DNA of 9,733 bases from Chloroflexi bacterium RBG_16_51_16 (GTDB lineage Bacteria; Chloroflexota; Anaerolineae; Anaerolineales; Villigracilaceae): positions 17,971-27,703 of the forward strand of contig MGNL01000084.1 in the NCBI GenBank assembly GCA_001796785.1. Direction: 5' to 3'. Positions 1-7,068 of this stretch are shown here, in pieces. The position numbers were made by a program, and so were the translations under genes. The notes under the pieces were generated by a model that did not search any database, was not told the origin of the DNA, and saw nothing but the letters and a program-made list of their open reading frames with translations. Numbering within the stretch: the stretch's first letter is position 1; each line of letters begins with the position of its first letter.

Positions 1-42
1 AGCAAATGGACGTATGCACTCATCAATTTTTAATTACTCCGG

Positions 43-58
43 GGAGGCGAGATGGTGA
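43..58 (+). promoter_or_regulatory. Ribosome binding site of the AAA+ ATPase gene
   Basis: A GGAGG core lies at 43-47. It is 4 nt before ATG52, 7 nt before GTG55 and 10 nt before ATG58, so the exact start is ambiguous by two codons. An in-frame TAA at 31-33 rules out any start further upstream. The remaining bases 1-42 hold no gene that can be supported; they could include the last few codons of an upstream gene, but this cannot be decided. Confidence 0.7.
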
Positions 59-1386
59 TGACCACACCTGTTAGCCAGACTGCACCGCCTACCACTGGGT
101 TTCATCCTCCGCAAATTAATAACCTGGAAGACACGGGGTTATCGCCCCTCTGGCTGCAAGACCATGTACTTAAAGTCCTGTATTTTCGCGGTTACCTCAC
201 TGGTTTCAAGATCGCAGAAGACATCACCCTGCCGTTTGCAGGTGTAACCGACCAATTGTTGACCGCACTGAAACAGGACAAATTGATCGAAGTGAAATCC
301 TCTCAAGGTGGACTTGGGGAGGGGGCTTATACCTATGGAATAACGGGAGCCGGCATTCAACGCGCCCGCGAGGCGCTCGAGCGGAGCCAGTATGCCGGCC
401 CTGCGCCTGTACCGTTCGAAGTCTACAACGAATCGATCCGCCGCCAGAAGAGCAGCCGGATGGCTGTTACCTCTCGCACCATGCGTCAGATTCTTGCGCA
501 ATTGGTCATCTCGGAAAATACCTTTCAGTTGTTGGGACCAGCCTTGAATTCCGGCACGTCGATCTTCCTCTACGGCGCACCGGGAAATGGAAAGACGAGC
601 ATCGCAAGGGCGTTTGGAAATCTTGTGCTCAGCCAGAGCATTTATATTCCCTACGCTCTTTACCTGGATGGTCAGGTGATCAAGTTGTACGATGCGGTCA
701 GTCACAGCCTGGCGTCAGACTCGGATACCCTGAATGGCAGCGCGGCAGGTCCAGTTCGTGTCAGCACTCGCCGTGATCCGCGCTGGGTCAAAATCCGCCG
801 GCCCTTCATAGTCGTGGGAGGCGAGCTCACCATGGAGGGGTTGGATTTGGTGTTTGATGACACCCACAAGTATTACGAAGCTCCCTTCCAGGTAAAAGCC
901 AACGGTGGAATATTGTTGATCGACGATTTCGGCCGCCAACTTGTACGGCCGCGTGACCTGCTTAACCGCTGGATTGTCCCGCTTGAAAACCGTGTGGATT
1001 ATCTGCGTCTTCACACTGGCCGTAAGGTGGAGATCCCGTTTGATGTCCTGCTTGTTTTTTCGACCAACCTGCCTCCCAAGGACCTGGTGGATGAGGCTTT
1101 CCTTCGCCGGCTGCGTCACAAGATCGAAATAGGTGATCCGAACTATGAGGAGTACCGTGAGATCTTTCGCAGGGTCTCTGCCGATAAGAAGATCGAGTAC
1201 AACGATCAGGCGCTCGCTTACCTGCTCCAGGAATGGTATATCAAACGCAATCGTAAATTACGCGCCTCCCATCCTCGTGATCTGTGTGATCAGATCCTGG
1301 ATATTTCAGCCTATACCTCAAATCCGCCTGTCATGTCCCGGGAAATGATCGACCGGGCTGCTCAAGCCTATTTTGTAGACCTCTAA
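52..1386 (+). CDS. Winged-helix / AAA+ ATPase of unknown function
   Basis: This is a 444-residue soluble ATPase with no signal peptide or membrane segment. Residues about 30-110 look like a winged-helix or helix-turn-helix fold. The AAA+ core follows: Walker A GAPGNGKT at 175-182, Walker B LLIDD at 288-292, a sensor-1 stretch ending in Asn339 (FSTN), and a DEAFLRR box at 347-353 whose Arg352/Arg353 are arginine-finger candidates. The usual Walker B Glu is Asp292 here. About 100 residues separate Walker A from Walker B, including a conserved-looking DGQVIKLYD segment. I recognise the architecture as a recurrent bacterial family with no established role; a link to Flp/Tad pilus loci is only a vague recollection, and no pilus gene is visible here. 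The next gene begins 46 bp downstream on the same strand. The ATPase fold is secure; the biological role is open. Confidence 0.85.
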   Translation: MVMTTPVSQTAPPTTGFHPPQINNLEDTGLSPLWLQDHVLKVLYFRGYLTGFKIAEDITLPFAGVTDQLLTALKQDKLIEVKSSQGGLGEGAYTYGITGAGIQRAREALERSQYAGPAPVPFEVYNESIRRQKSSRMAVTSRTMRQILAQLVISENTFQLLGPALNSGTSIFLYGAPGNGKTSIARAFGNLVLSQSIYIPYALYLDGQVIKLYDAVSHSLASDSDTLNGSAAGPVRVSTRRDPRWVKIRRPFIVVGGELTMEGLDLVFDDTHKYYEAPFQVKANGGILLIDDFGRQLVRPRDLLNRWIVPLENRVDYLRLHTGRKVEIPFDVLLVFSTNLPPKDLVDEAFLRRLRHKIEIGDPNYEEYREIFRRVSADKKIEYNDQALAYLLQEWYIKRNRKLRASHPRDLCDQILDISAYTSNPPVMSREMIDRAAQAYFVDL

Positions 1387-1432
1387 CCCGGATTTGGAAG
1401 ACCTCGGCTGATCTTTTCAATCCACCTTTTTC

Positions 1433-2185
1433 ATGTTCGAGCAGCATGCTCGTCCGATAATTTTCGCCCACAGAGGGGCATCTGCGGTCGCGCCGGAAAA
1501 TACTCTGGAAGCTTTCGACCTGGCATTCCAGCAGGGTGCGCAGGGTATTGAATTGGATGCCAAACTTAGCCGCGATGGAGAAGTGGTTGTCATCCACGAC
1601 ACGACCGTTGATCGGACAACCGATGGACATGGGCGGGTTGCCTCGATGTCTCTCAAGCAGCTCGAATCCCTTAACGCTGGAAATGCAAATAACGCAAGTT
1701 TTTCGAAGTGTAAAATCCCAACGTTGGAGGAAGTATTCGACGCGTTTGGTCGCCGGGGTATCATCAATGTGGAGCTGACTAATTATGTCACTCCCGGGGA
1801 TATGCTTGTCGAAAAAGTTTGCAGCTTGATAAGTAAACATGGTCTGCAGGACAGCATCTTGTTATCTTCTTTTCTGGGAAGGAATTTGAACGCATCGGCT
1901 CGTCTCTTACCATCGGTTCATCGTGGATTGCTTGCTCTTCCAGGTTGGTTGGGAATTTGGCAGCGCTCGTTTGGTTTCATGTTGGGGAATTATCAGTGCC
2001 TGCATGCTTGGCTTCAGGATGTCGATCAGCACCAGGTTCTGCGAGTTCACCGTGTTGGAAGGCTGATCCTTGTCTGGACGGTAAATACCGGTGAGGATGT
2101 GCTGAAATTAAAGGAATGGGGCGTGGATGGTATATTTACCGACGATCCTGAAATGGCTGTACACCTGCTAGGGAGGTTAGATTGA
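1433..2185 (+). CDS. Glycerophosphodiester phosphodiesterase
   Basis: This cytoplasmic-type enzyme of 250 residues would hydrolyse deacylated phospholipids (glycerophosphodiesters) to sn-glycerol 3-phosphate and an alcohol. The TIM-barrel family signature is nearly complete: the N-terminal HRG with His13 and Arg14, PENT at 21-24, the metal-binding pair Glu40 and Asp42 (IELD), catalytic His55 (IHD), a further metal ligand Glu114 in the VEL segment, a late VWTVN strand, and the closing GVDGIFTDDPE. The length is normal for the short, non-secreted class (UgpQ-like). Family members usually have Lys two residues after the Glu114 equivalent; here it is Thr116. An in-frame stop at 1409-1411 makes ATG1433 the only ATG start, although no convincing Shine-Dalgarno precedes it. 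The stop codon overlaps the next gene by 4 bp, which implies co-translation with the dehydratase. Confidence 0.92.
   Translation: MFEQHARPIIFAHRGASAVAPENTLEAFDLAFQQGAQGIELDAKLSRDGEVVVIHDTTVDRTTDGHGRVASMSLKQLESLNAGNANNASFSKCKIPTLEEVFDAFGRRGIINVELTNYVTPGDMLVEKVCSLISKHGLQDSILLSSFLGRNLNASARLLPSVHRGLLALPGWLGIWQRSFGFMLGNYQCLHAWLQDVDQHQVLRVHRVGRLILVWTVNTGEDVLKLKEWGVDGIFTDDPEMAVHLLGRLD
2171..2184 (+). promoter_or_regulatory. Ribosome binding site fixing a TTG start
   Basis: GGGAGG at 2171-2176 sits 5 nt before TTG at 2182-2184. No ATG occurs in this frame until codon 105, well past the catalytic lysine, so the TTG must be the start. The TTG overlaps the preceding TGA stop as TTGA, a typical coupling junction. 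Confidence 0.85.
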
Positions 2186-3150
2186 CTCGCTCGGATCCGG
2201 TAGGCGATGCCTCTAAACGGATAAAACCCTATATTCAAGTGACCCCTCTTGAATATATTGCTGCGAAGCAGGTTTATATAAAATGGGAAAATCGACAAAC
2301 AACTGGGTCCTTCAAACTGCGTGGTGCCTGCAATAAGATATTAACCCTTTCCACCTCGGAGTTGGAGCGCGGCTTAACTTGTGCCTCGGCTGGAAACCAT
2401 GGACAAGCCGTAGGATGGATCGCAGGCAGGGTGGGTGCGAGTACGGATGTATTTGTGTCGAAAGATGCACCCCGGATCAAATTGGAAAAAATGCGGTCTC
2501 TTGGCGTTCATCTTCACCTTGTACCTGGTGGATACGGAGAGGCGGAAGCGGCTGGTCTCGAATATGCCAGGTTGAACGGGAAGACCTGGATCTCACCTTA
2601 CAACGATCCGCATGTGATCTTGGGAGCCGCTACAATTGCTGCTGAAGTCTTGGTACAGGCGAATTTGGAATCGGCCGTCTGGTTGGTCCCCGTTGGCGGC
2701 GGCGGGTTGATTTCGGGAATTGGCGAGGTGCTTAAACACCGCAACCCGGGTCACCGGTTGATCGGTGTTCAACCTCAGGACAATGCCTATATGCATGCTC
2801 TCGTTTTTGATGGATCCACGGAAAATTGGCGGGATCTACCCTCACTGGCGGATGGGTTGACAGGTGCAGTCGAGGGCAATTCTGTTACGGTTGAGAGGGT
2901 TCAGCATTATGTTGATGAAATTCTCTTGGTCTCCGAGGCGGATATCGCCCAGGCCATTGCTTACGCATGGCTTCAGCACGGGCAGGTCATAGAAGGTTCT
3001 GGTGCAGTGGCGTTAGCAGCAATGCGCTCGGTTAAACTAGATGGTGTACCGGCAATTGCCGTCATTTCGGGTGGTAATATCGATCCTCATGTCCATGCCG
3101 AGATTATTAGAACCTCTGAAGATCCCTTTTTAAATGAAGAAACTGATTAG
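2182..3150 (+). CDS. PLP-dependent threonine/serine dehydratase
   Basis: This 322-residue fold-type II PLP enzyme would deaminate L-threonine to 2-oxobutanoate, and probably L-serine to pyruvate. The Schiff-base lysine is Lys45 in TGSFKLRGA. The substrate-carboxylate loop SAGNHGQ is at 69-75, the tetraglycine phosphate-binding loop GGGG at 172-175, and the C-terminal SGGNID at 296-301. It ends without the C-terminal ACT-like regulatory domain of biosynthetic IlvA, so it matches the short catabolic (TdcB-like) class in length and layout. Serine racemases and hydroxyaspartate dehydratases share this fold and cannot be excluded by motif alone. The start is TTG2182, preceded by a strong ribosome binding site and overlapping the phosphodiesterase stop by 4 bp. 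Its last 17 bp overlap the start of the GH3 gene. The class is certain; the exact substrate is inferred. Confidence 0.92.
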   Translation: MTRSDPVGDASKRIKPYIQVTPLEYIAAKQVYIKWENRQTTGSFKLRGACNKILTLSTSELERGLTCASAGNHGQAVGWIAGRVGASTDVFVSKDAPRIKLEKMRSLGVHLHLVPGGYGEAEAAGLEYARLNGKTWISPYNDPHVILGAATIAAEVLVQANLESAVWLVPVGGGGLISGIGEVLKHRNPGHRLIGVQPQDNAYMHALVFDGSTENWRDLPSLADGLTGAVEGNSVTVERVQHYVDEILLVSEADIAQAIAYAWLQHGQVIEGSGAVALAAMRSVKLDGVPAIAVISGGNIDPHVHAEIIRTSEDPFLNEETD

Positions 3151-5905
3151 GATCTTTCTCTTGATTGCCATACTTAGTGGATTTCTGTTCCCGCTTCGGG
3201 CCGTTAACGCGCAGGAACCCCTCCCGCCGGCTGTTGAAGCCGTATTTAATTCTATGACGCCGGAAGAAAGGGTGGGTCAGTTATTCCTGATTAATTTCAC
3301 TGGTTCTAGCGCGGAAGAAGGATCAAAAATCTATGATCTTATTGTCAATTACCACCTGGGCGGTGTTGTATTAACCGCTGTGAACGACAATTTCGTGGCT
3401 GCGCCAGATACCCTTCGTGGTGCATATGATTTGATAGCCTCCCTTCAGCGGATCGAATGGGAGGATTCAAATAATGTTCGCCCGGATCCAATTTCTGGTG
3501 TTCAGGTGGATCATGCGTACGTCCCGCTCTTGATGGGTATTGCTGAGGATGGAAACGGTTATCCCGGTGACCAGATCCTTTCTGGTTTGACACCCATCCC
3601 CAGCCATATGGCGATCGGAGCTAGCTGGAACACTGGTTTGGCCGCTCAGATTGGTGAAATTCAAGGGCAGGAGTTGGCAGCCTTGGGATTTAATTTCCTC
3701 CTAGGCCCTTCGCTGGACGTTCTCGATACACCGAGTCCTTCCGGCCCGGCGGATATCGGCACGAACGTGTTTGGTGGTGATCCTTATTGGGTGGCTGAAA
3801 TGGGACGGGCATATATCAGGGGTTTGCATGCTGGAAGCGACAATCGATTGCTGGTGATCCCCAAGCATTTTCCAGGCTACGGCGGAACGAATCGACTGAC
3901 CAGCAATGAAATACCAACCGTGCGAAAATCTCTGGAACAACTCAAGCAGATAGAGCTCGCACCGTTTTTTGCGGTGACAGGCGATTCAGGCGATCCTCAA
4001 TCGATCGCGGATGGATTGCTGGTGTCCCATATCCGCTATCAAGGTTTACAGGGAAACATTCGTGCGACCACCCGCCCGATCAGTTTTGATGTCGAGGCGC
4101 TCGATGCGATCCTTGGTTTGCAGCAATTCGCGAGTTGGCAGGCTGCAGGCGGTTTAATGGTCAGTGACGATCTGGGCACCCGGGCGGTTAAACAATTTTA
4201 TTCCCCCGGGGGAGGCTCTTTTTCTGCTCATGATGTGGTCCGGGATGCATTCCTGGCCGGCAATGACCTGCTCTATTTCGGTGAAATCGCATACAGTGAC
4301 GAGCAGCCTGATAACTATAAGACCATAATCTCGATTGCTAACTATTTCGTCCAGAAATACCGGGAGGATACGACTTTCGCCCGCCGGGTCGATCAATCGG
4401 TTAAACGGATTTTGTCCGCCAAATACAGGTTGTATCACAGCGTGACGATATTTAATGTAATCCCTTTGGCGAATGATCTCGAAAACCTTGGCGGGTCTGC
4501 CGATCTGATTTCCGAACTAGCAAACGAATCTGCCAGCTTAATTAGTCCGGATTCGCAAGACCTCTCTACCTTGCTTCCCTCGGCGCCTAGAATCCGTGAA
4601 AGGCTTGTTTTCTTAACGGGTAAAACCTCTGCCTCACAATGCACCGCATGTCCTGTTGAGGATGTGCCTGCGATCAATGCTTTACAGCAGGCTGTTATTC
4701 GATTGTATGGTCCCGAGGCGGAGAACCAGACTTCCAATTTCCTCGTTTCCTCATACTCCTTGGAGACGTTGCTTGCGATGTTGGACGGGTTGTCACCTTC
4801 GTATATCGAAAATGATATCAAACGCGCGGATTGGATCATCCTGTCCATCACCGGAACGATCGGCAATCAACCTGCGGTTGTGAGCCGGTTTCTAAGTGAG
4901 AGACAGGATATCCTGGGAAGTAAAAAAATTGTATTGTTTTCATTCGGTGCCCCTTATTATTTTGATTCAACAGACATTTCCCGTCTGACCGCGTATTATG
5001 TGCTCTACAGCAAACAAAATTCCTTCATCGATGCAGCTGCGCGTTTGTTGTTCAAAGAACTTAAACCCGTTGGAGCTTCACCTGTATCGATTCCAGGAAC
5101 GGGCTATGATCTGATCTCCGCTATGCAGCCAGCTCCGGATCAGATTATCCCCTTGTTCATCGATATAAAGTCTTCGGTAAATCCTACAGACTCGACCACG
5201 CCACCTGCTCCTACTGCCGTGCCCTTGTTTCAGATTGGAGACATTTTAGCTTTGAGAACCGGTGAGATCATGGATCACAATGGACATATCGTACCGGACG
5301 GAACCGTGGTTAGATTTTCCATGACATTGACGGGCGAGGCAGGCGGCATACTGCAGCAGGTTGAAACGGTAACAACCCGGGGGACTGCGCGTGCGTCTTT
5401 CGGTCTGGAAAAACCCGGACTCCTGGAAATTCATGCCGTAAGTGAGCCGGCTACCATTTCCGAAGTTATCCAGTTGGATGTATCCTCATCTGGCCCGGTG
5501 GCGGTGACCGTGGTTGTCCCTGAGATGACCCAATCCGCTCAAGAGCCTTTCGTTCCCACTCCGGCGATTAGTGATAGCCCTGGTTTGATCACAAAAGAAG
5601 GCTATCCTCGCCTGAGTGCCTGGTTCATCACAATGCTCCTGCTTTTTTTGACAGTCGGTTTGTTTTGGTGGTTCGGTCGGTTGGTTTTCGATCAGCAGCT
5701 TAGACGACAATTGACATTGGGAGCTCTCATCGGAGGATTGATTGCCTACAACTACCTGGTCCTCGGTCTACCCGGTAGTGTTGAATTCATTTCTGGTTAT
5801 CAATTCGTCGGTGTTGTAATGATTGTCTTTATCGGAGAGGTGGGGGGATGGTTGATAGCCTTGGCTTGGTTCAGCGTGATGGAGCAGCGTCATTTAATGA
5901 AGTAA
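3134..5905 (+). CDS. Exported GH3-family glycoside hydrolase-like protein with C-terminal membrane anchor
   Basis: This 923-residue protein starts with a clear signal peptide: KK at 2-3, a hydrophobic core at about 7-21, and likely cleavage after Ala26 (VNA). A GH3 TIM barrel covers about 30-435, with SMTPEERVGQLF near its start, KHFPGYGG at 244-251 and SDDLG at 344-348, where Asp345 is the expected nucleophile. An alpha/beta GH3 C-terminal domain follows (about 485-670), then an Ig/Big-1-like beta domain (about 698-790; NGHIVPDGT at 716-724) and three hydrophobic segments at about 829-849, 860-880 and 891-915. The enzyme would therefore sit outside the cell, tethered to the membrane. It resembles beta-N-acetylhexosaminidases, but the NagZ acid/base Asp-His dyad aligns with Leu255 and Ser257, so substrate and activity are uncertain. 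Cys503 and Cys506 are its only cysteines. No good ribosome site precedes ATG3134; the 17 bp overlap with the dehydratase suggests coupling. Confidence 0.85.
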   Translation: MKKLIRIFLLIAILSGFLFPLRAVNAQEPLPPAVEAVFNSMTPEERVGQLFLINFTGSSAEEGSKIYDLIVNYHLGGVVLTAVNDNFVAAPDTLRGAYDLIASLQRIEWEDSNNVRPDPISGVQVDHAYVPLLMGIAEDGNGYPGDQILSGLTPIPSHMAIGASWNTGLAAQIGEIQGQELAALGFNFLLGPSLDVLDTPSPSGPADIGTNVFGGDPYWVAEMGRAYIRGLHAGSDNRLLVIPKHFPGYGGTNRLTSNEIPTVRKSLEQLKQIELAPFFAVTGDSGDPQSIADGLLVSHIRYQGLQGNIRATTRPISFDVEALDAILGLQQFASWQAAGGLMVSDDLGTRAVKQFYSPGGGSFSAHDVVRDAFLAGNDLLYFGEIAYSDEQPDNYKTIISIANYFVQKYREDTTFARRVDQSVKRILSAKYRLYHSVTIFNVIPLANDLENLGGSADLISELANESASLISPDSQDLSTLLPSAPRIRERLVFLTGKTSASQCTACPVEDVPAINALQQAVIRLYGPEAENQTSNFLVSSYSLETLLAMLDGLSPSYIENDIKRADWIILSITGTIGNQPAVVSRFLSERQDILGSKKIVLFSFGAPYYFDSTDISRLTAYYVLYSKQNSFIDAAARLLFKELKPVGASPVSIPGTGYDLISAMQPAPDQIIPLFIDIKSSVNPTDSTTPPAPTAVPLFQIGDILALRTGEIMDHNGHIVPDGTVVRFSMTLTGEAGGILQQVETVTTRGTARASFGLEKPGLLEIHAVSEPATISEVIQLDVSSSGPVAVTVVVPEMTQSAQEPFVPTPAISDSPGLITKEGYPRLSAWFITMLLLFLTVGLFWWFGRLVFDQQLRRQLTLGALIGGLIAYNYLVLGLPGSVEFISGYQFVGVVMIVFIGEVGGWLIALAWFSVMEQRHLMK

Positions 5906-6889
5906 GGTTGCTATCAGACCGGTCAAGAAAAGTGCGGCTGCAGCATACCCCATGATGGCTTCATAAGTTAACCCTGCATTTATTCCATTCTTCGGGATCA
6001 TATTCAGCCTCGAGATGCTGGTCCGTGCCGGTGCGTTCAATTCTCCCACCAGCGCTTGTCGGAATTCCGCAGTGCTTTGGGGCCTGTCATCAGGATGCAA
6101 CGCCATCGCCCAAAGGATTGCATTTTCAGTGCTAACGCTGATCTTCGAATTAATTTCCCGGGGTGGGATGAGGCTGTCACTGTCAAGGAAGCGCCGTCTG
6201 GCATCTGCAGGCGGTTCATTGGTCAGTAGATGATAAAAAGTTGCTCCCATGGAAAATATATCAGCCCGGATATCCGTATGCGCATCATCACTCCCGTATT
6301 GTTCCATGGGCGTGTAAAGTGCGGTTCCCTGGCCCTGGATGATTGTGATCGTCACTTCATCGGGCGCCATGATCTTGACAAGGCCAAAATCCACCAGCTT
6401 TAGCACACCGTTGGGCGTGATCTTCAGGTTACTGGGTTTGATATCTCGGTGGATGATGGGTGGATCCTGCTGGTGAAGGAAATTCAATGCATCCGCAAGC
6501 TGGATGGCCCAACCAAGGACCTCTGCTTCCGGAAGATACTCTTTTTTACGGCGCGCCTCCATCATAAGTTCTCGCAGGTCCTTGCCGGGCACGTAATCCA
6601 TAACAAGGTATTCACGCAGGTTGCTGGAGAAAAAGTCTGATACTTTGGGAAGGTTGGGGTGGTCTAGTCGCGCCAGGACGGTGGCCTCCCTTTGAAACTG
6701 TTCTTGAGCTTGCTCGAGAACCGTCGTGGGCAGGCCGCGGTCGTATTCAACCTCCTTAAGCGCGCATTTGCGGCCTTCGAGCCGCGAATCATCTGCCAGG
6801 TAGATATTACCCATGCCGCCTTGTCCGATTCTTTCAAGGATCCGATAGCGGCTGCGTAATACCTCACCCTTTTTAAGTGCGAGGGGCAT
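5894..6889 (-). CDS. PknB-type Ser/Thr protein kinase with C-terminal membrane anchor
   Basis: This 331-residue kinase carries every core catalytic element: Gly-rich loop GQGGMG at 22-27, Lys45 (CALK), helix-C Glu68, HRD at 147-149 with Asn154, DFG at 167-169, and DIF at 210-212 of the F-helix region. PMEQ at 194-197 stands where many kinases have APE. It should phosphorylate Ser/Thr on partner proteins at the inner membrane face. A single hydrophobic helix (about 311-330) ends the chain one residue before the stop, so there is no extracellular sensor domain. The start ATG at 6889 has only a weak purine-rich site (GAGAAAG, 6894-6900 on the complement). The gene is divergent from an FHA-winged-helix regulator 179 bp away, a natural phospho-binding partner, and its 3' end overlaps the convergent GH3 gene by 12 bp. 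Kinase identity is secure; targets are inferred. Confidence 0.95.
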   Translation of the reverse strand: MPLALKKGEVLRSRYRILERIGQGGMGNIYLADDSRLEGRKCALKEVEYDRGLPTTVLEQAQEQFQREATVLARLDHPNLPKVSDFFSSNLREYLVMDYVPGKDLRELMMEARRKKEYLPEAEVLGWAIQLADALNFLHQQDPPIIHRDIKPSNLKITPNGVLKLVDFGLVKIMAPDEVTITIIQGQGTALYTPMEQYGSDDAHTDIRADIFSMGATFYHLLTNEPPADARRRFLDSDSLIPPREINSKISVSTENAILWAMALHPDDRPQSTAEFRQALVGELNAPARTSISRLNMIPKNGINAGLTYEAIMGYAAAALFLTGLIATLLH

Positions 6890-6935
6890 GCTACTTTCTC
6901 ACGGATTGTTCTGTGCTTTCTTTTCGGCGATTAAT

Positions 6936-6964
6936 TTGCACAGAGGTCCACTTTTTGCTATATT
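6936..6964 (+). promoter_or_regulatory. Candidate sigma-70-type promoter for the FHA regulator gene
   Basis: TTGCAC at 6936-6941 is separated by 17 bp from TATATT at 6959-6964, and a TG at 6956-6957 gives an extended -10. Transcription would start near 6971, leaving a leader of about 98 nt before ATG7069. This is read by eye from the consensus and is not experimentally supported. Confidence 0.5.
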
Positions 6965-6967
6965 ATA
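6962..6967 (-). promoter_or_regulatory. Candidate -10 element for the kinase gene
   Basis: Read on the complement, 6967 to 6962 is a perfect TATAAT. It would start transcription near 6955, about 66 nt upstream of the kinase ATG. No good -35 hexamer lies at 16-18 bp, so an activator may be needed or the match may be chance in an AT-rich stretch. It overlaps the -10 of the opposite promoter, so the two polymerases could not bind together. Confidence 0.35.
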
Positions 6968-7068
6968 AACGGCTTTGTCGATGAAGCCATTTCAGTATCT
7001 GGGCAGCTCCCAATCCTTGTTTGGAGCCGTAGCCCATCAACTCTTCAGGAGCCCGTCAGGTCTCACTC

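Noticed and set aside
139..705. 188-codon open frame on the minus strand inside the AAA+ gene
   Set aside because: The plus strand encodes clear Walker motifs; the antisense product has no recognisable features.
1387..1432. Terminator or promoter between the ATPase and phosphodiesterase genes
   Set aside because: No stable inverted repeat and no recognisable -35/-10 pair in these 46 bases; the short pyrimidine run is not enough.
1331..1840. Long open frame on the minus strand opposite the phosphodiesterase
   Set aside because: It overlaps a gene with complete family motifs, has no recognisable domain, and would run through the end of the ATPase gene.
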